The position numbers were made by a program, and so were the translations under genes. The notes beneath the pieces are model-generated. The model worked only from the letters and a program-made list of their open reading frames with translations, was not told the DNA's origin and did no database searches. This document shows positions 33,101 to 45,723 of a DNA stretch of 64,000 nt, in pieces. Every line of letters starts with the position of its first letter. The first letter of the stretch is position 1. The stretch is taken from assembly GCA_037367405.1 (NCBI GenBank), contig JAZKJV010003256.1, positions 868,001-932,000 on the forward strand, in the 5' to 3' direction. This DNA is from Ottelia alismoides. Lineage: Eukaryota; Streptophyta; Magnoliopsida; Alismatales; Hydrocharitaceae.

Positions 33101-33352
33101 AATGCAGTAAAGTGAAGGAAACAAAGAAAGGAAAAGATACCTATGGGTGTGGACCCACAAAATGTTATTGGTTTAACGTCCCAACTCGACGATTCAGTTT
33201 ATCAGGAGTACCCAGTGTTGCATGTGAGTGCAGAAGCTGTATTCAGAAAACCCAAATGAAACTCTTGATATGATACGGATAACCTGACCCAGATGTGACG
33301 GTGCGGTTGATAAATTTGATAAATGTGTGCTCTCATTAATACGGTGAAGACA

Positions 33353-35361
33353 TTAATTGATTGATGAGTCAGAATGAGAGATGAAAATTTGATCTTGGGT
33401 TGGATGTGATGGGAGAGAAATGGGTGGACTGGTGAAGGGCTCATGGACCAGAAGTTGGTTTGATGGGTTGAAGTCAAGCTCCAAGTGACCAAGAATTGAT
33501 TCTTCCATCAAAGAAGGTTGAGTGGTTATAAGCATATGATCCTCCAACATATATTGTGATAAATCATCATTTTCCCTCAAATAATCATCATGGCTATTTT
33601 CGGTGGCATCTGTTGTGAATTTCATTTCAATTCTCTGCTTGAGCCATGAGGGTGATTCTCTCTCAGAAATATGATTTGGGTATTCAAAGGTCAGGAGCAG
33701 GGGAGTGTTGGCTATTGAATTAGGAGGTATGACAATAGCGGTCGGATTTAGCAAAGGTTGAGTTGTATGAATGATTGGATGATTGTCTTTGAATATTTTG
33801 AGTAGTTCTTCAGTTTCATTCCAAAAAGGATCGGAGAATAAAAAATCATTCTGATCAGATTCTGACTCAATAGTAGAAGATATATTATTATATTCATCAA
33901 CCGAATTGAGTGGATCTTCTTTCTCAATGGTGAAGGCAATGGAGTTGGAAATCTCATCTTTGAAAGGGTCATCATAAAAGATCTTCAACATATAATCATG
34001 TGTTGGTTGGAAGAGAGTCTTGGTGCATGAAGAAATCAATTCATTGTCTACTATGTCCTCATATTCAAACTCTAAGTTTGGAATTTTTTCATTAATCGTA
34101 AAATCACATCCAAAATTAACATCAAACATCGGATCTTCCTCGATTTCTTCACTGAAGACAATACCAATACTATCCTCAAATTCAACTATTATCTCAGACC
34201 AATCGATATCATTAGTAGACTGATGTTCATAACCTTAAGAATAATCTAAGGAAAGATCGATGCCATCATTAATACATGTATTCATCAAAAGTGGGTCGTG
34301 ATCGAGTTGTATTAGAGGTGTGATCTCAATTTCAAAAATTTCCTTATTATACTCTCCAAAATCATTCTGATCAACATGATTCATGAAAGTCGAATATATA
34401 TCACATTCCTCCTCAATTTCATCCATAGAGTCATATTCCATAAGACGCCCCTCAAGATCAAAAAATGAAGTTTCATGTTCAAAGTGTTCGAGTCTTTTAA
34501 AGAGACAACATTCATCTATAGATCATTGGGCATTTCAATTAATACATGGTCTGACACAGGAGGAATGAAGATGGGGATATCATAAAATGTCGCCAATCTC
34601 GGTTTGAGGAGACATGGAGATGACACTATTTCATCAATAAATTCTTCTTCTATACATCTCACATCTAGTTCATCAAAAGGAAGTATCATTGTTTGGTTCA
34701 CTGATATTGGGACCCATTTTTCTTCTTCCCTTGAATGTCTGAAATCCTCAATTTTCTTTTCTTGATGTTTCTCAAAATATTGTTGAGGTATATTGCATTC
34801 ACCCATCAAACTATTTGGCCTATTCATCAAGTGAGCACGAATTTCCAAAAGTTGTTTACTGACATTCTCATGCATCATGTTACACTCATCCATAAGTGCT
34901 CCCTGGTTTTGTTGGATTTGGATAACTAATTCATGAAGAGTATGTTGAGAGTCACTTTCATGGGTCGGTGATAGGGGTAGGGGGAATGAGTGATTTCTTA
35001 AAGAATCAAAGATTAGTCCAGTATCTGAAATGGATGAGTGTTCTGCGTGTGAAAGTGGCTTGGAAGAGACAAAGGAAGGGCATGCACGAGAAGGTAATGC
35101 AGGGAATTCTTCTAATATTTGGTCATCATGGAGTGGTTTTGACGTTTCATCGGATGACTCGTTCTTTATGTGTTCCTGATCTTCTTGATATTTTTGCACT
35201 AGATGCATCATTTCATCAATCTTATGCTCAATCGGTAATAAAATAGGTGGATCAATGGGTCGAGAAGATCGTTTCCTATCCTCCAAAAAATTCAATGCAA
35301 TAACCCGATTCAACCTCGTTTTCTCGCGCATCTCATTGAGCATAGCTTGAATTTTTTCCAT
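33353..35361 (-). pseudogene. Element C acidic ORF, broken
   Basis: From the ATG at 35361 an open 281-codon frame begins MEKIQAMLNEMREKTRLNRV, then a helical stretch (IDEMMHLVQKYQEDQEHIKN). After a frame change near 34510 it continues as an acidic chain (YDSMDEIEEECDIYSTFMNH). A TAA precedes the next part, which is open from 34129 to 33353 and rich in Asp, Glu, Ser and Asn. With the breaks ignored it would be about 670 residues. No protease, RT or integrase motif is visible, and I do not recognise the family. Position in the element (after a leader like that of A) and polar composition suggest a gag-like role, which is inference. Confidence 0.55.
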
Positions 35362-36228
35362 GAATAAAGATTATCAAGCACAGACAAGTACACAATAGAT
35401 TAACACAAAACAATTTGTTGATTCACCAACTCAACACAAAAAATTACCGCGGAAGCGGTTATCTTTTCGATTTTAGTTTAGTGATTCAACAAAAATTTTC
35501 AGAGAAATTAGAGTTCTTAAGGATGAGGTGGGTGTGGAAGATTGTGAGAAATCGATGTCCTAATCCGACTGGGGGATCCAGGGTGCGGTTCTCAGATCGA
35601 AGATCTGCTTCTTCCCACAAGAACCTGTGCCCAACACGTCGAGGAGTTACAATTTCTCTCTGCAATCCCACGTAGCACCAGGGATTTTTGTCTCTATCCA
35701 AGAGATCTATGTGCTCGTGATTTTTGTGTCATACATGTGCAGCAAAACAAGCATTCAGGAATTTTGCCCGCTTTCTGCTCGGACCACAGCGGTGGCCTTT
35801 CAAGCTTATCTTTTTTTAGCATGATAAAGCACGTTTTGCTGATCTTTTTAGGTGAGCAGAGGGAGAAGACCACAGAGATGATGCAAAGAAGAAGTATTTT
35901 TTAATTTTTTTTAGTTTAAGTTCCGAATACAAACAAATGCAAAAATTTAAAACCTAGGATGCCTAAGAGAAAGAGAAGCTCACAGTGCCTGCACTTCTGG
36001 CGCTAATCCATAATATTTCTTCCTGCTGATGTCGAGATTTCTCGAGAAGGGGGAGAAATTAAGATTACAAAATTTTTCTACTTAAAACAAATTACAAGAT
36101 CGCTAAAAAATGCAAGGATTTTCATTTTTTCCTTTTCAGAGTCCAAGTACCTGAAATAAAAAAATAGCACAGATTAGAATATTGAAAATAAGTTAGGAAT
36201 GAAGAAAAAAATTGCAAATGTTGCCTAT
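35362..36228 (-). other. Element C 5' leader
   Basis: Non-coding, AT-rich. Near the ORF it holds TTCACCAA (35422-35429), an ACCGC-GGAA-GCGGT hairpin (35446-35459) and TTTAGTGA with TTCAAC (35476-35489), in the same order as the A and B leaders. The remainder shows no gene. Confidence 0.55.
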
Positions 36229-36246
36229 TCCCTGACAACGGTGCCA
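36229..36246 (-). promoter_or_regulatory. Element C primer-binding site, degenerate
   Basis: TCCCTGACAACGGTGCCA on the plus strand matches the tRNA-Asp 3' end at 15 of 18 positions. It is 6 bp from the LTR. Confidence 0.6.
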
Positions 36247-36252
36247 AAATAT

Positions 36253-37865
36253 TGACACGATTTTCCACGGTTTAAGAAGATGATTTTACCAAGTCGCTGT
36301 TGTTCCATGAAAAATCGCAATCAAACAAATATTACATTTACAAGCATGGTCGGATTACAGAAAAATTCTAAGCGGCAAGCAGAGGATCGAATCCATAGAG
36401 ACCAAGCAAATTTGCGATATTTGTTCTTCTTTCAAACTTAAATAAAATCTTACTCCATGATGATGAGAGAAAAAAATATTAAATCTTAAAGAGTAAATGC
36501 AATCTATGGAAAAAATATCTCTTAGAACTCAAAGTAAACAAATGTGGACATGAGTGCAACTAAATAAAAAGGCGAGGGTAGATTCAAATTAAGATAGAAA
36601 AATTAATGTAATATTTGCAATGTTTCAAAACAAAATAATGGAAGGTAAACTTGCCATATATTAAGGCAACTTAGAGTTGAGAAAGAACCTTACAAAATAA
36701 GAATGCTTCCAAGTTCAACTTAAACAAAACAAGTAATATTAAAAAAACAAGAGAACATATAACATGAGAGTTGTTTCATTCAAGTTCAACTTAAATAAAA
36801 TGACTGAAGGAAAAAATGCAAAAGGTAAGTAATGATGAGAAAGAAGTCTTCTCTATTGGAGTTTGCAAATCTAAAATGGAGACGATGATGGTGTTGGATG
36901 TCGAGGAGGCGGGCGTGCGAGTTGGTGGGAAAACCAACGGGGCGCACAATGATCTGGCCGCGTGGGGAGGTGGTGGACACATGCTAAGCCACACGAGGAA
37001 GGAGCCGGATGCGTGGGAGGTGGAACCGGAGTGCACGGAGAAGGAGCCGAAATACACAGAGAAGCTGATGGTCACGCAAGGTGGAGGAGAAGGCCGCAGC
37101 ACGTAAGAGCAAGGAGGTCGGGGAAGGAGCTGTTGTCATGCCTTCATCTGCATGAGACAAAGAGAGAGAGAGAGAGAATAAGAGAGAGAGAGAGGGTGGT
37201 AAGAATCATGAGTGCAAGGGGGAGGAGGAGACTATCCTTCATGTGTCATGCCTCCTTTTATAGATGAATGTTACTTGGAATGAAGGGACACATCCCATGC
37301 ACATAAAGACAAAATAATAAATTCATTCATGCATGGGGAATGGAGAAGAATGTTACTTGCATTCAAGGGAAGCACGCCATGCATATAAAGACAAAAACAA
37401 TAAATTCATTCATGCATGGGGGAGATACATGGGCAAGATAGAATATGGACGGCTACTTTCATGAGTAATGGGAGAGAGAGAGAGTAAATAAAGGGGATGT
37501 ACATGCATGTTCATGAGTGGCACTAGACATGATATTAAAGATTGGAAATTTTTACTCTCAACCCTCCCCTTTTCTTTCCAACAAAATGTAAGAGATAATT
37601 TGTAGAGCCAAGTCAATTCGTTGGATGTTGATTAAATTAGTGCTCTATGAGTGTACTCAATTTCTCTTTGATAAATTTGATTGATGATGATAATTGATGA
37701 GAATATTTTATCAGATGTTTTCTTAATTTTATGATGATATTATACGCTTATGTGTATGGAATAATGTAGACATATATTATGTGAATTTAGAATTTGTAAC
37801 CTAGGAATTGATATTGTATTTCACATAATTTGAGCTTATTATCACAACATATCATGTAATCATCA
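36253..37865 (-). repeat. Element C 5' LTR
   Basis: Starts TGACACGATT next to the PBS and ends AATCATCA, the same type of ends as A and B. A TATA box (TATAAAAGG on the minus strand, about 37255-37263) precedes a C-rich leader. GA microsatellites lie at 37160-37195 and 37471-37484. No second copy is present in the window, so the right end rests on the terminal sequence and the abrupt start of copia homology at 37866. Confidence 0.62.
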
Positions 37866-38343
37866 CTCAGACATATAGTAACACATCTGTCTCCGGTCAG
37901 AGGATGCGTTCCTATATCGTGACAGCATACGACATAGGACTTTCGTTATCTCGATCTTGTTAAGTCGACTCTTTGGCCTAACTAATCTGACACCTCCGAA
38001 TCTCTATTCCCATGTAGAGGACCTGCATCAAGAGGTCGATCAGATATCAGCTAAGTGAGAAAGGATTGCCACCTCCTACTGAGCCTGGAGATCATCCCTC
38101 AATCATTTTACGGTGCTTGATGAGTCTCAATCTAACTCTTTAGATATTAATCCAAGCACCAACCTCTATGATTCAATAATTGAATCAACAACTATATGAT
38201 CAACAAGATGGACATGGTACATATCCCTGATTGTACTAAGGGACCTACTGTGCAAATTAGTTATTCTTCATTTCAGACTAGGGAATGATATTTACAATAA
38301 CATTTATTGCATAATGGCTCGATGTGGGCTCGCATGTCCAACA
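37866..38343 (-). repeat. Element D 3' LTR, truncated
   Basis: These 478 bp repeat 45696-45723 plus 58266-58724, from CTCAGACATATAGTAACACA to TGTCCAACA. The other roughly 2 kb of the LTR is missing on the left. Substitutions and small indels against the right copy are frequent. Confidence 0.9.
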
Positions 38344-38358
38344 ATCTCCCACTAGTCC
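38344..38358 (-). promoter_or_regulatory. Element D polypurine tract
   Basis: GACTAGTGGGAGAT on the minus strand, directly before the LTR start TGTTGG. Confidence 0.8.
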
Positions 38359-38698
38359 AAAAAGCCATTATTGGGCTAATCTTTAAACCCACACTCATGT
38401 GGCAATCGTAGGCTATTCAGAAAAATAGCTAGGTAAGTTGATCAGTCACTCTGTTCCTGAGAGACTATGCCAAGTTCTTTTACGTCACTTGCATATCCCC
38501 GGTAACAGTTCTCGCATCCAATGCGAATGTTGCAACTTATGCAACCAATACTCAATCTTGTCAGTTAGAGTGTCCTTGACCCTACAACTTAATAATTATT
38601 ATAAACAAGTATTTCCATAATCCTTATCAGAATACCCTTATTCCTTGACATCTCTATCTCCAAAGGTATCTACAGTTAAGACCCTTTTAGATCATCAT

Positions 38699-39720
38699 CT
38701 ATAAAGTCTTAATTTCTTGATGATAAGACTTAGAGATCACTATCTCTAAAGTCGTTATTTTTGAAGATATTGTTATTACTACAATCAAGTGTTTTATATA
38801 CTTAATAGGATTAGTAGCATTTACTACTCCCACTACATGGTAGATATATATCTTTTGTACACATCTAGCATACACTCGGCTTCTCGTAACTGATGCACAA
38901 GGGCAAGTAGTTCTAGCATTCACTTCCTCAACTCTTTGAGGTTCTATCCCTTTAGATAGGTCAGTACCATATCTTAAGGGAAGGAAGCCTTTCTTGGAAT
39001 TTTCCAAAAAATAGAACATGTCTATGGTGTACTGCTAATGTGATGGTTTCAATATCCTCTTTTCTTTGCTTCTGAACATCTTCAGAATTAAGATCTAAGG
39101 GGTATCCTTGAGACCATATCTTAAGGTATGGAATATCCAGTCTATAAAACACTCATTTTTATCATCCTTATATCATTCCAAATGATTAGGATATTATCTA
39201 CATTTAGCACAATGAACACAATGGCACTCCCACTAAGCTTCACATGGTACATCAAGATTCTATCTAAAATCATAACATTTATGATTTCATCAAATCTGAT
39301 GTTCCAACTACAAGAAGCTCATTCGAATCCACAGATGCTTGCACACCTTGCTTTCCTAAACCATGAAGACCTGGGGCTACTTCATGTGAATATCCTTAGA
39401 GAGATATTCATGGAGGAATGCAATCTTGACTTCCATCTTGAAGATGTCAAAGTCAAGTTGTGTAGCTATAATTAGCAATAATCTGATGGGTTTAAGCAAG
39501 GTTACTGGAGAGCAAGTCTCATCACAAGTGATGTCTTCTATTCAGTGTGCAGCTCATGGCTACGAACCGTGCTTTGAAGGTCTCTACCTTTTCATCAGGT
39601 TCCCTCTTTCTCTTAAAGATCCATTTACACCTTCATGGGTCTTATCCATATAGGTGGATCCTCAAGGGTCCATATACAACACTTGTATATGAAGTCTACT
39701 TTAGACTTTATTGCTAACAA
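38699..39720 (-). pseudogene. Ty1/copia reverse transcriptase remnant
   Basis: Sense order on the minus strand: a KARFVAMSCT-like start near 39570 (KARLVAKGY in intact elements), then LSGSAIVFIVLNVDNILIIW around 39180-39235. The latter corresponds to the copia motif SGSAIVFLVLYVDDILLIGN, with the second catalytic Asp changed to Asn. Next come NSKKGFLPLRYGTDLSKG (about 38940-39000) and PCASVTRSRVYA, both standard segments after the active site. Stops and frame changes occur every 60-100 codons. The region after it up to the polypurine tract should be RNase H but is too decayed to read. Confidence 0.75.
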
Positions 39721-39929
39721 TCATCTTTCCATGTCATGATCTTTAGAAGCTTCATCATATGAAGTTAGATCATTATCAGATTCAACGGACACATGAAATC
39801 CATCTTCAAACTTATTTGAAGAGGTATTAGTGTTTCATCTTTAATTGTCTATTTAGTTTCCGATTTCAAGAGCCTCATTATTTTCTCAAGATTAAATGAG
39901 TTCCTTTACTTCACTTTCATCTTTATTCT

Positions 39930-40730
39930 CAAGAGAGTCATCCTCTAAGAATTATATTCTCAGAGATGAGATCTTTTAAGAATCTCAAGGCCATAAAGTA
40001 GGTATCCAATACTATCCTTTTTTTCCTAATGAAGTAGCACTCTCTGGTGCTAGATTCCAGTTTACCAGCATGGAACCTTATAAAGATATATATTATAGTC
40101 TCTACTACATATAATCCTTGGAAACTTAGAGGCAATTATGCTAATATTAATCATTGATCAAATCATGTCGCACATGATCAATTGTATCTCCCTATAACTC
40201 TCTTGAGTTTAGGTATATTAGGAGGAGCGAGATATGAATGACATTTATATCTCCATAAGGTATTCTTTGAATTCATCTAACATGTTTTGCTACCTAGGTT
40301 AGATCAAATTCATTTCAGCTTCTTTCAAACTTTGGTTCTAAATCAAAATTGTGAAATCTTTGAACATTTAACATCTTTCTAACATGAAGGAAAAAAATCT
40401 CATATCACAAATAATCATTAAATGATATCACATATCATTAATGTTCATTATGATATAGATGATCCACATACATCAATATGTATGAGATCTTGAATACCTC
40501 GACATCTAACACCATTCATAGAGAAGGGTGCATTGGACATTTTTACTTTAAGTACAACATTCAAAAGTATGTAAGATTTGAGATTTTGGATATTCTAAAG
40601 TTCATCTCTTACTAGTCTATTGATCTCATCAACAGACTAATGCCCAAGGTTTGATGCCAGATCATTGTCAAATGATCTTTATCCTCCTATTGATCTTATA
40701 AGGTTTAATTTTCAGTATTTAAACACGTTA
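39930..40730 (-). pseudogene. Ty1/copia integrase remnant
   Basis: On the minus strand LGH, a stop, then EINRLVRDEL (about 40610-40660) corresponds to the HLRLGHIN..RINRLVKDG zinc-binding segment. CRGIQDLIHIDVCGSS (about 40470-40520) corresponds to the first core motif with its catalytic Asp. KLESSTRECYFI (about 40040-40070) fits the KLDPRT..CVFIGY segment at the integrase-RT border. The rest is too decayed for D and E to be placed. The order integrase before RT is what makes this copia rather than gypsy. Confidence 0.65.
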
Positions 40731-43611
40731 ATGAACCATTCATTAATGTTTTAATTTAGTAGAGTCCACTAGATGTTAGATTACTATCTGAAATATAACC
40801 ATCATAACTCTCTATGATAGGCTTATCCCAGAATTCATGTTTATTTCCAACACTTAGAAATAAACTATAAGTGTATTCTAATATCCAGGTCATAGAGAAA
40901 TTCTCTAAGACTAAGGGCTCTCCCACTGAAAATAACAAGTCCATTTATCCAAAAGAGATTGTTGCAACAATTGCATCAATGTCCATGTGGATGACTATTA
41001 AACCTTAAAATCAAATCTTATAGTCTTCTAATACATATGCAACCAATTGCAAGCGTAATTATTAGACTTTTATCTTATCCAATAAGAAAGTCAATTTCAA
41101 TGATCAAATGTAGATTATTCCAATGCACTATCCGAGTCCTTCTCTAAGGATCTAGATAGACATGATAGTCATACTATCTATACATCAGCTTATTGCAATA
41201 TTAGCATTCATCCAACTCTTTGGAAGTAAGAGAAGTACAGTTAACTCTTTGACTTTACTTCTTACTTGGGTCCGACACATGCTTTCACTGCGCTCCCTTT
41301 ATCTATAAGCAACCGTTGCTCAAGATAAAGGATCTCTTATGTCGAAATAAAAAAATTCAATATAAGAGTATTTCAATATTTATACATGTTTCATTCAATT
41401 CATACAATATGAATAATATGAAGGATCATGAATGACCAGAGTATAGACAGTAGAATGATGACACTCATCATATCTACGTCCATATAAACTCTTATAACAT
41501 TGGTTCAGGTAGGAACTCAAACAATTTGAATACATCATCTCTTATAAAGCCACCATTCTGCATGATGCAGAGAACCACATCATTCATAATTAAATGTCAA
41601 GAGTACATATGTATACCAGAACATTGTTTTAGATTTTATAAGGATTGTTTGACAATTACGATCATGATCGACATGTCACTTCCAAAGTACATTCAATGAC
41701 AGATCAAGACTATAGAGACATACAAACCCTTGGGTTATAGTCCTATAATCTATTTAATTGTCATTCCTCTTTATTATGAGGAAACTTGCACATTGCAATC
41801 ACATACATTATGTGTCCAACTGCAAGTACAATATCTTGATCACGGATCCAATCCATGATATTTTACTGGTTATTATAGAGTACAGTATTGAGTGGGTTTA
41901 ATGAAGGATTATCTGAAATAAGAAATTTGCATATATATACACGTTTTACTTTGATTTAGGAATTTTTATATCAAAGTTGTCTTACCATGTTAACATTAAA
42001 AGTTCATACCCTTAATCACATTCAATGTAAGAGATATACTTACCATTATATCTCAAGCAAGATTTGGGATCTCATTCTTTATCTTTGTCACATCCCAATA
42101 ATATGAGAACCTGTAACTCGGATAAAGAGAAGCGGGAACACATTCCGCCTTACAAGTCCAACTTGCATCTTCCCATTCGGTCTTTAACACCCAGGCCCAC
42201 CACCCCTAAGGTGATGTTGACCCGTCACTAATTGAATCAACCATCAACAAGAATACAACTCGCTATGTGCAATCCAATATCGCCCAAATTGTATGAAGAC
42301 TCGATATTGGGGTCACTACACATACGTCCTTACTCTTTTGAGAAGCGAAGAGCCCGATCCAAATGGATTGTATGTAGGAGTTGTCACTTCGGACAGGTGT
42401 CTCCTACATACAATATCTGGCGACGGAACCATTCGTCTTGACGGGAAACCATGGATGTCACTTATGTGATCGTCCACCTCATATTCAAATTTTAATCAAT
42501 TATCATGAATCATATTCATGCAATTAATTCTTCCAAGGGAAATACACATCTATTCATAATAGAGTGTTTCAATTGGATGTAATTAATCTAATCTAATTAA
42601 ATCAATTATCTATCCAATTTAATCATCAAACTTGATTGTTACTTGAATTAGTGGTATTATCTCAAAGTACGTATTATTCAAATTTTAATAATTAGATAAT
42701 ACATCATGATCTCTCAGGTATCATTCGTTCCTACCCGATTTCATGGCCAGTACCGACGGGAGTGGGAAAGACCGTACACAGTGCAACCTGCTACCCCAAC
42801 GCTCCCCGACTAGACACATATCCGCCTCGGAAAAAAACAATGCCGAGTCAATCACTTTGTACTTGAGATGATCATCGATCTTTCAACCGAAATTATATCA
42901 TATAGTAATAATCAAAACTAGTTTGATTATAAGGAAATTTGCTAGACAAATTCTCAAAACCTATTCAAGTAACAAGTTTGATGAAAGTGTATCAAGTAAC
43001 CAATTGGTGATCTAGATCTAATCTAATCATTCATTGGTTGAGGCAATGCCATTTAAGGGAATAATTATTATTCTAATTTTTCAAATATTATCCATAATTA
43101 TTCCAGGAAATTAACTACTAATTTCGTAAATTTCTTAAACGACAATCACGAGGTTTCTAGATAAACATGCAATTTCTAGCAGTGACCCTAACTAACTAAA
43201 ATTGGCATATCTCATTCATTTTAAATCTAAATTAAGCAAAATCAATTTTCAGAGATTGATAATTTCCTTTAAAATAGAAACCATGTGATAAACATGTATT
43301 TCCATGCATTTTAAAACCGTAATTAACATCTTAATTACGTCTCTAATCGTCATCTCCAAAAAAGTGGACATATGGTCAATAAAACGATCATATCTTGAGC
43401 AAACGGAATCCAAATTACGCAAACTCAAATTACACATTTTTCTTATTTAATGGAGAGCATTATAAAAGTGATAAATTCATGTTTAAAACTTTAAATAGGG
43501 TCGAAAAAATATCACAAGACAGTGCTGCGAAAACTGAAATGCGAAAATCTTCACGAACCCAAACGAGCCCAAATCTTCGTAGGTTCATGGATCAAATCCA
43601 AAACCTATGTA
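40731..43611 (-). other. Decayed gag/protease and leader region of element D
   Basis: By position this holds gag and protease plus the 5' leader of the copia element. No frame above 80 codons is convincing and I recognise no zinc knuckle or protease motif. Distinct non-coding blocks are seen at 42100-42480 (with a perfect hairpin) and 42720-42870. Confidence 0.45.
42367..42414. repeat. Perfect 14-bp inverted repeat in the D leader
   Basis: ATTGTATGTAGGAG and CTCCTACATACAAT flank a 20-nt loop. It has stayed perfect inside an otherwise decayed element. Confidence 0.8.
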
Positions 43612-43629
43612 AACCTGGCTCTGATACCA
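43612..43629 (-). promoter_or_regulatory. Element D primer-binding site (initiator tRNA-Met)
   Basis: AACCTGGCTCTGATACCA on the plus strand equals the 3' end of plant initiator tRNA-Met as I recall it; the minus strand gives the familiar TGGTATCAGAGC of copia elements. Confidence 0.92.
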
Positions 43630-43640
43630 CATAAAGGATA

Positions 43641-45723
43641 TGGGGGAGCCTCAAGCACATCACGGAAGCGTGTGGATCGCATCGAATGCGATTGGGAGCG
43701 ACTAGTCGCACTAGTTGCTCCGGGCAGCAGAATTTATAAAATTTTAAATGATGAAACCACATGATCCAAGAACGTTTCTCGGATCGTTTCATCTAAACGA
43801 TAATTAGTATAAGGTTTACCTCTTGAAGCATGGTTGTGATCAAGCCTCTAAACCAAGAGACCTCCTGTCTCAAGTCCGATCTGACGGAGGAGTCCTTCTC
43901 GCATTCCATGTTGATGATCCAAGAGACGAATCTCCAGATCTCATCACACGAGATCCGACGTCTTCTTCAGGAGCGAGGTGCACCAAAGGAGACGGAGATC
44001 CACGAGCATGTACTCCGACAGCATAACGACGATGCTGCGACGATGACGACTCTCTTAATGGCTCCATGGTGGACGACCATAAGAGATAGGGAGAGAGGCA
44101 CATGACGTGTAGAGAGAGAGAGAGGAAGAGAGCATTTGTTGTTATTGAAAACCTCTTTTGAAGAGCAAGGGGTGCCACTTCTTATATAGAGTTTTGGGAG
44201 TCCATAGATCTCAATACATGGATAACACACAATCAATGGTTGAGATTGATTTGTGTTTATTTCAATGGCTAAGATGTTATTGTAAAAATATAACAACAAT
44301 TGATTTAATTTGAATTAATAATTAGTCCCAATTTAAATCACTTTGACTAATCTTGGAGATAATGAGATATAATGATTCTATCTCCTCAAAAACTCATGAG
44401 TTCTCATTATCTCATGAGATCTCATTATCTCATGAGATCTCAAAGATTTACAACAACATTTGTTGTAAATTATTTCACAAAAATAATTCATAATTATTTT
44501 GTGAACATTGCAATCATGCCATTAGAAAAATGTGAATCACATTCACATCTCAAAATAAAATGTAAATTATATTTTCAATTAATCATCCAATGTGAATCAA
44601 ATTCACATTAATAATTAATTAACAAATATAAATCACAATATGATCTCTTTAATATTTATAAATCTCATTTATAATATACCAGAATAATATGGATAGTGCT
44701 ATTTGTATTATTCTTATCCATGATAATTAAATCACATTTAATCATCTTGGATCTCAATTCTCATGTGCCCAAATAATATGAATCACATTTGCATTTTTCA
44801 CATCTTTGATAATTAAATCACATTTAATTATCTTAGATAACTCTCATAATAATATGAATCAAATTCACATTATCCATGATAATTAGATCACATTTAATTA
44901 TCCATTTTCTCAATGCTCGGATACATATATCAACAATGAAATTACCCATGAACTCTTTCAAAGATAATGCGCTTTCTCCACGGATACTTGGATATAAGGA
45001 CATGGCGATTGCATTGTTCCATGTATAGTGACTTGGATATTGAGATCACATCTCAAATACAAATCTTGCAGACCTCTCACAGATGGTTGATTAAATCAAG
45101 AACGCAAATCTAATCTTCTCATTGCATCTGAATCACATTCAGATCAATGTCCAATATTTGGACCAAGATCAGATTACTTCTCTACCGAGAGGAGTCACTA
45201 AAATCCAGACCCATTTCATCACTCCCTAGGAATGGAAGCATCATGTTTATACAATCGTTTATGATCACATCACCCTCAGGTATTCCCAATACCTGTACAT
45301 CCTGCATACTGGAAGACCCAGAATAAACCTGAAGTATAAGATCAATTTTACACTGTCTACTTCAGAGTTTTATCATCAAGTTTCTCATTTGACTATTGGG
45401 AATTGGAATTGATCACATGCTTTCCAAAAGCATGTATCATACCCAGGTGTTGATCATATAATTTCCATATATATCAAACCTACAAATTCAGTCAAGCTTC
45501 CAAAGCGAGATGACCATGCACGAAATTTGATCTTCCCAATATCTCATGAGTGAGCTCATGTCTTCCGATTCAGTAATGAACCTGTATGATCCCTTTGAGA
45601 GATCGTATTACTCAAATTCTCTCATATGCACACCAGCGCGCCAGTGTATAGACCTTGATTAGGTCATCAACCTATTGGTCTTCCAAATGTACATACTCAG
45701 ACATATAGTAACACATCTGTCTC
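43641..45723 (-). repeat. Element D 5' LTR, part 1
   Basis: Runs from about 43641 (first TG after the PBS; exact start uncertain by about 10 bp) to the B insertion. A TATA box (TATATAAG, minus strand, 44182-44189) is followed by a CT-rich leader. The upstream U3 part has an 18-bp tandem repeat and many short palindromes (44380-44900). Parts 1 and 2 total about 2.5 kb. Confidence 0.82.
45719..45723. repeat. Left target-site duplication of element B
   Basis: GTCTC precedes the left LTR of B and is repeated at 58266-58270. Removing B and one copy restores the D LTR sequence as seen at 37888-37910. Confidence 0.94.

Larger units (their letters stand above)
32060..37865 (-). mobile_element. Element C: RT-less relative of A and B, 3' end missing
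   Basis: Reading on the minus strand: LTR (36253-37865), degenerate tRNA-Asp PBS, leader with an A-like hairpin, a broken acidic ORF (33353-35361) and a 3' UTR with two TAAGTATGGGGG purine modules. A stretch at 32455-32520 resembles the AGAAGAAGGGGAAAAGAAC part of the A 3' UTR. The 3' LTR that should lie on the left is absent, and the left boundary is approximate. The right LTR ends TCATCA exactly where the copia LTR of D begins. Confidence 0.6.
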
